A DNA stretch of 43,918 nucleotides, from IMG/VR virus record IMGVR_UViG_3300035070_001070, positions 1 to 43,918 of that record. One strand, 5' to 3'. Both the position numbers and the translations under genes were made by a program. Source of the DNA: a virus. Of the stretch, positions 42,290 through 43,918 are shown piece after piece. A model generated the notes under the pieces. It searched no databases. It had not been told where the DNA came from and saw only the letters and a list, made by a program, of their open reading frames with translations. Position 1 is the stretch's first letter. Every line of letters begins with the position of its first letter.

Positions 42290-42523
42290 TTATTCTTTTT
42301 GTTTTTCTGTGATTTCACCAGTGGAAATATTTACCATAGCGTCTTCACCGTATTTACTGATTAATTCTTTTTCTAGTTTAGAAAAATTAGACTTTATTAA
42401 ATCTATCTTCTCTAAGATAGATTGTTTAGTAATTTCTAAATCTCCAATTGAAATCCTTGCTTTTGAAAACTCAGTATTCAATGTTTGTAAATTTTCTAAT
42501 TCTGCTTTTGTTACTTTTTTCAT
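42290..42523 (-). CDS. Small coiled-coil protein, paralogue A, 77 aa
   Basis: A prefoldin-like or simple coiled coil (KAELENLQTLNTEFSKARIS, then a second heptad run ending LEKELISKYGEDAMVNISTG) with a short C-terminal EITEKQKE. It is clearly related to the gene at 42620-42859: both end LEKEL..KYGE...N..TGEIT. The stop abuts the fibre start, so it is co-transcribed with the fibre gene. A fibre assembly factor is one possibility, by context. Confidence 0.7.
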   Translation of the reverse strand: MKKVTKAELENLQTLNTEFSKARISIGDLEITKQSILEKIDLIKSNFSKLEKELISKYGEDAMVNISTGEITEKQKE

Positions 42524-42543
42524 TATAGTGTATTTATATTTTA

Positions 42544-42551
42544 CAAATATA
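42544..42551 (-). promoter_or_regulatory. TATATTTG promoter element ahead of paralogue A
   Basis: On the minus strand TATATTTG is followed by TAAAATATAAATACACTATA and then the ATG at 42523. The surrounding 96-base gap (42524-42619) is otherwise empty and very A/T-rich. The flanks (GTATATTTGTAAAA) match those of the other minus-arm elements. Confidence 0.6.
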
Positions 42552-42619
42552 CTATAAAAATAATAAGGTTTTAAATATTCTTGTATTCTTTTTTTTGCAT
42601 CAAATGAGTTGCGTATAAA

Positions 42620-42859
42620 TTAATCTTCGACATCTTTCTTTTTTGTTATTTCTCCAGTCCCAGTATTAATTGATATACCTTCCCCGTACTTGTTAGACAA
42701 TTCCTTTTCCAATTCACGGAAAGAAGTTTCTAGTGACTCTAGCTTTCTTATACTCATGAATTTTTGTACCTCATGCGCTGATATAGATTCCTTTGTCTCA
42801 GCAAATTGAGTGTGAAGACTATTGAGTCTTTCTAATTCGATTTCAGTTATTTTTTCCAT
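42620..42859 (-). CDS. Small coiled-coil protein, paralogue B, 79 aa
   Basis: Two helical runs (EIELERLNSLHTQFAETKES and KLESLETSFRELEKELSNKY) followed by the shared tail GEGISINTGTGEITKKK. The similarity to paralogue A covers the full length, showing a tandem duplication. A TATATTTG element ends only four bases before its ATG, so its mRNA may have almost no leader. Function unknown. Confidence 0.7.
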   Translation of the reverse strand: MEKITEIELERLNSLHTQFAETKESISAHEVQKFMSIRKLESLETSFRELEKELSNKYGEGISINTGTGEITKKKDVED

Positions 42860-42863
42860 TTAA

Positions 42864-42871
42864 CAAATATA
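42864..42871 (-). promoter_or_regulatory. TATATTTG promoter element ahead of paralogue B (leaderless)
   Basis: On the minus strand TATATTTG is followed by TTAA and then the ATG at 42859. With transcription starting about six bases after the element, the start codon would be at or next to the mRNA 5' end. The sequence GTATATTTGTTAAA matches the other elements. Confidence 0.55.
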
Positions 42872-42877
42872 CGTAAA

Positions 42878-43180
42878 TTATTTGTTAATCCTTTGTTCTA
42901 TACGTATTAGCATAGCCTTATTGTCTTTTGACATATTCACTATCGCATCCAAACTTTTTTCTAGTTCACTCCTAGGAACAAATAAAAGACTATTTTTCTC
43001 GAAGCTAGAGTGTATCTCTCTATCTTCAACATGCTCTATTGCATGGTCTAAATCCTTTCTAATTTCAGCTTTGGCATAACCCATATAGAACACAGCAGAT
43101 ATAACTGTTATGAATGTTCCTATATTCCATCCGTTTCGCTTCATGAAAACTTCTAATTCTTCTTTTTTCTCTTGGGTCAT
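42878..43180 (-). CDS. Single-span membrane protein, holin-like candidate, 100 aa
   Basis: A charged N-terminus (MTQEKKEELEVFMKRNGWN) is followed by one membrane span (IGTFITVISAVFYMGYA, about 20-36) and a long charged helical tail that ends in a coiled coil (MSKDNKAMLIRIEQRI). This resembles XhlA-type and other single-span lysis-associated proteins. It is near the endolysin gene, which is on the opposite strand across the window join. A holin or accessory role is inference. Confidence 0.5.
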   Translation of the reverse strand: MTQEKKEELEVFMKRNGWNIGTFITVISAVFYMGYAKAEIRKDLDHAIEHVEDREIHSSFEKNSLLFVPRSELEKSLDAIVNMSKDNKAMLIRIEQRINK

Positions 43181-43184
43181 TGTA

Positions 43185-43715
43185 CTATTTTTTCTTGTTC
43201 CCGTGTAGGTTTTTTCTGTCTATCTCTTTTATTGCTAGGTATTTTTCCCACGAACCTATGCAGTGTCTTGTTTGGTGGAATACAAAGTTTAAGACCTTGC
43301 TTAACTGTTTCCCTCTCTTAAACATAAATAGCTTGTTATATTCCAAATGTCCTGTCGCTGCCGACATTGTTATGCCATCCTCCCCAAACATTGTATTCTC
43401 TTCAGTAGTAAGCGAATCCTCAGCAGCCTCACCTCCCCAAACATTTCCTAGTATATCATAGTCAACTGCAATAGACCATAGCGTATTTCCTATAGTTCTG
43501 TATGTTCCACGAATAAGTCTCCACCACTTAATGAAAAATACTTTTATATCGCGCTCTTTAAATGCCATGTAGCAAGGGTAAAATAAGTTAAAAATTACTC
43601 CTATTGCTATAACAAACGTAAATACTATTGCTGAACCAATCAATGTGATTACTCCGAATCTGAATTCTTTTACAGTTATTAAACCGAATAATATTATAGC
43701 TGACAGGACTATCAT
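43185..43715 (-). CDS. Membrane-anchored conserved phage protein, 176 aa
   Basis: Two close hydrophobic segments at the N-terminus (MIVLSAIILFGLITV and FGVITLIGSAIVFTFVIAIG) are followed by a basic aromatic stretch (FKERDIKVFFIKWWRLIRGT). A soluble part then carries GNVWGGEAAEDSLTTEENTM, FGEDGITMSAATGHLEYN and a His/Cys pair near the end (VFHQTRHCIGSW). I recall this layout from Bacteroidota phages but know of no assigned function. Lysis, or anchoring of assembly at the membrane, are guesses. It overlaps the gene before it by 4 bases. Confidence 0.65.
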   Translation of the reverse strand: MIVLSAIILFGLITVKEFRFGVITLIGSAIVFTFVIAIGVIFNLFYPCYMAFKERDIKVFFIKWWRLIRGTYRTIGNTLWSIAVDYDILGNVWGGEAAEDSLTTEENTMFGEDGITMSAATGHLEYNKLFMFKRGKQLSKVLNFVFHQTRHCIGSWEKYLAIKEIDRKNLHGNKKK

Positions 43716-43903
43716 ATTAATTCATTCTCTACATGGTTCTTTTCAATATAAGAAATAATTTCCTTTTGAGTCATGGCATCTTTAATCGATTCATAACATT
43801 TACCGATTAAATCACCATTAGATAGTGTTTTAACGTGTTCGAATGGTGCTTCAACTTGTGATTGAAATACTTTGTAACTTCTAACTAATTGGGAATGTTC
43901 CAT
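43712..43903 (-). CDS. Hypothetical protein opening the virion arm, 63 aa
   Basis: I do not recognise this protein. It is a small helical protein (RSYKVFQSQVEAPFEHVKTL, then CYESIKDAMTQKEIISYIEK) with no membrane span. It is the first gene of the minus arm. Its start codon lies at or inside the start region of the M15 peptidase gene on the other strand, so there is no room for a normal intergenic promoter. Its promoter would have to lie within the peptidase gene. Confidence 0.6.
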   Translation of the reverse strand: MEHSQLVRSYKVFQSQVEAPFEHVKTLSNGDLIGKCYESIKDAMTQKEIISYIEKNHVENELI

Positions 43904-43918
43904 ATTCTGATGTTAATA
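43895..43918 (+). CDS. M15 peptidase gene, 5' part (continues at base 1)
   Basis: In frame with bases 1-390, ATG codons occur at 43895 (MFHILMLIHK) and 43910 (MLIHKDIQL), and the next upstream in-frame stop is at 43886-43888. The 43910 start gives the N-terminus usual in the family and leaves a 6-base gap to the divergent gene. The 43895 start overlaps that gene's start codon on the other strand. Continuity across the window ends is the main evidence that the sequence is a closed circle. Confidence 0.8.

Noticed and set aside
1-43918. CRISPR array, tRNA or rRNA genes, integrase or transposase
   Set aside because: I saw no regularly spaced repeats with spacers, no cloverleaf with a CCA or TTC-loop pattern, no tyrosine or serine recombinase motifs, and no insertion-sequence ends. 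This was by eye; a tRNA scan would settle it.

Overview
The window looks like the complete, circularly permuted genome of a tailed phage that infects a member of the Bacteroidota, probably a flavobacterium. The two ends join without a break: reading from base 43918 into base 1 completes an in-frame M15 peptidase gene whose start codon lies at the far right end. The host guess rests on A+T-rich DNA, A-rich leaders in place of Shine-Dalgarno sites, and TAnnTTTG promoter elements typical of Bacteroidota. No integrase, tRNA gene, CRISPR array, rRNA gene, DNA polymerase or RNA polymerase was seen, so a virulent phage that relies on host polymerases is the simplest reading.

Layout: two arms of opposite polarity start almost at the same point near the window ends and run into each other at about 12770. 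The plus arm (wrapping from 43895 to 12772) is the early or replication arm. It holds an M15 peptidase, a run of small unknown genes, two DnaA-domain-IV-like proteins, a recombination pair (a conserved partner protein plus a YqaJ/lambda-type exonuclease), an inserted-looking ABC ATPase-acetyltransferase cassette, a ribbon-helix-helix protein, an exported 3D-domain protein, an SSB-like protein, a large primase-helicase, an HNH homing endonuclease, an SF2 helicase with a VRR-NUC nuclease, and finally a lipoprotein and an outer-membrane-like protein.

The minus arm (43903 down to 12769) is the virion arm. In transcription order it has small membrane and coiled-coil proteins, a fibre-like protein, a GroES-like co-chaperonin, a TerS-position protein, the large terminase, portal, scaffold-like protein, major capsid protein, an unknown capsid-neighbour protein, two ring/adaptor-type proteins, a 1455-residue muzzle or stabilization protein, further tail-associated proteins, two ejection-type proteins and a 3085-residue multidomain 'polyvalent' protein. 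The terminase, portal, capsid and muzzle proteins and their order resemble the short-tailed crAss-like group, but the genome is much smaller and lacks that group's large RNA polymerase genes. Two strong intrinsic terminators flank the gene downstream of the capsid gene, and four TAnnTTTG elements mark likely promoters on this arm.

The most unusual parts are: an A/T-rich cassette (about 3893-5447) carrying a COG2401-type ABC-GNAT fusion between integron-attC-like half sites; a duplicated helicase N-terminus around the HNH gene; the GGGACGTTTTT cluster with a palindrome at 895-1027; the giant ejection-type protein carrying peptidase, ART-like and GNAT-like segments; and the exported lipoprotein plus barrel-like pair at the end of the early arm.
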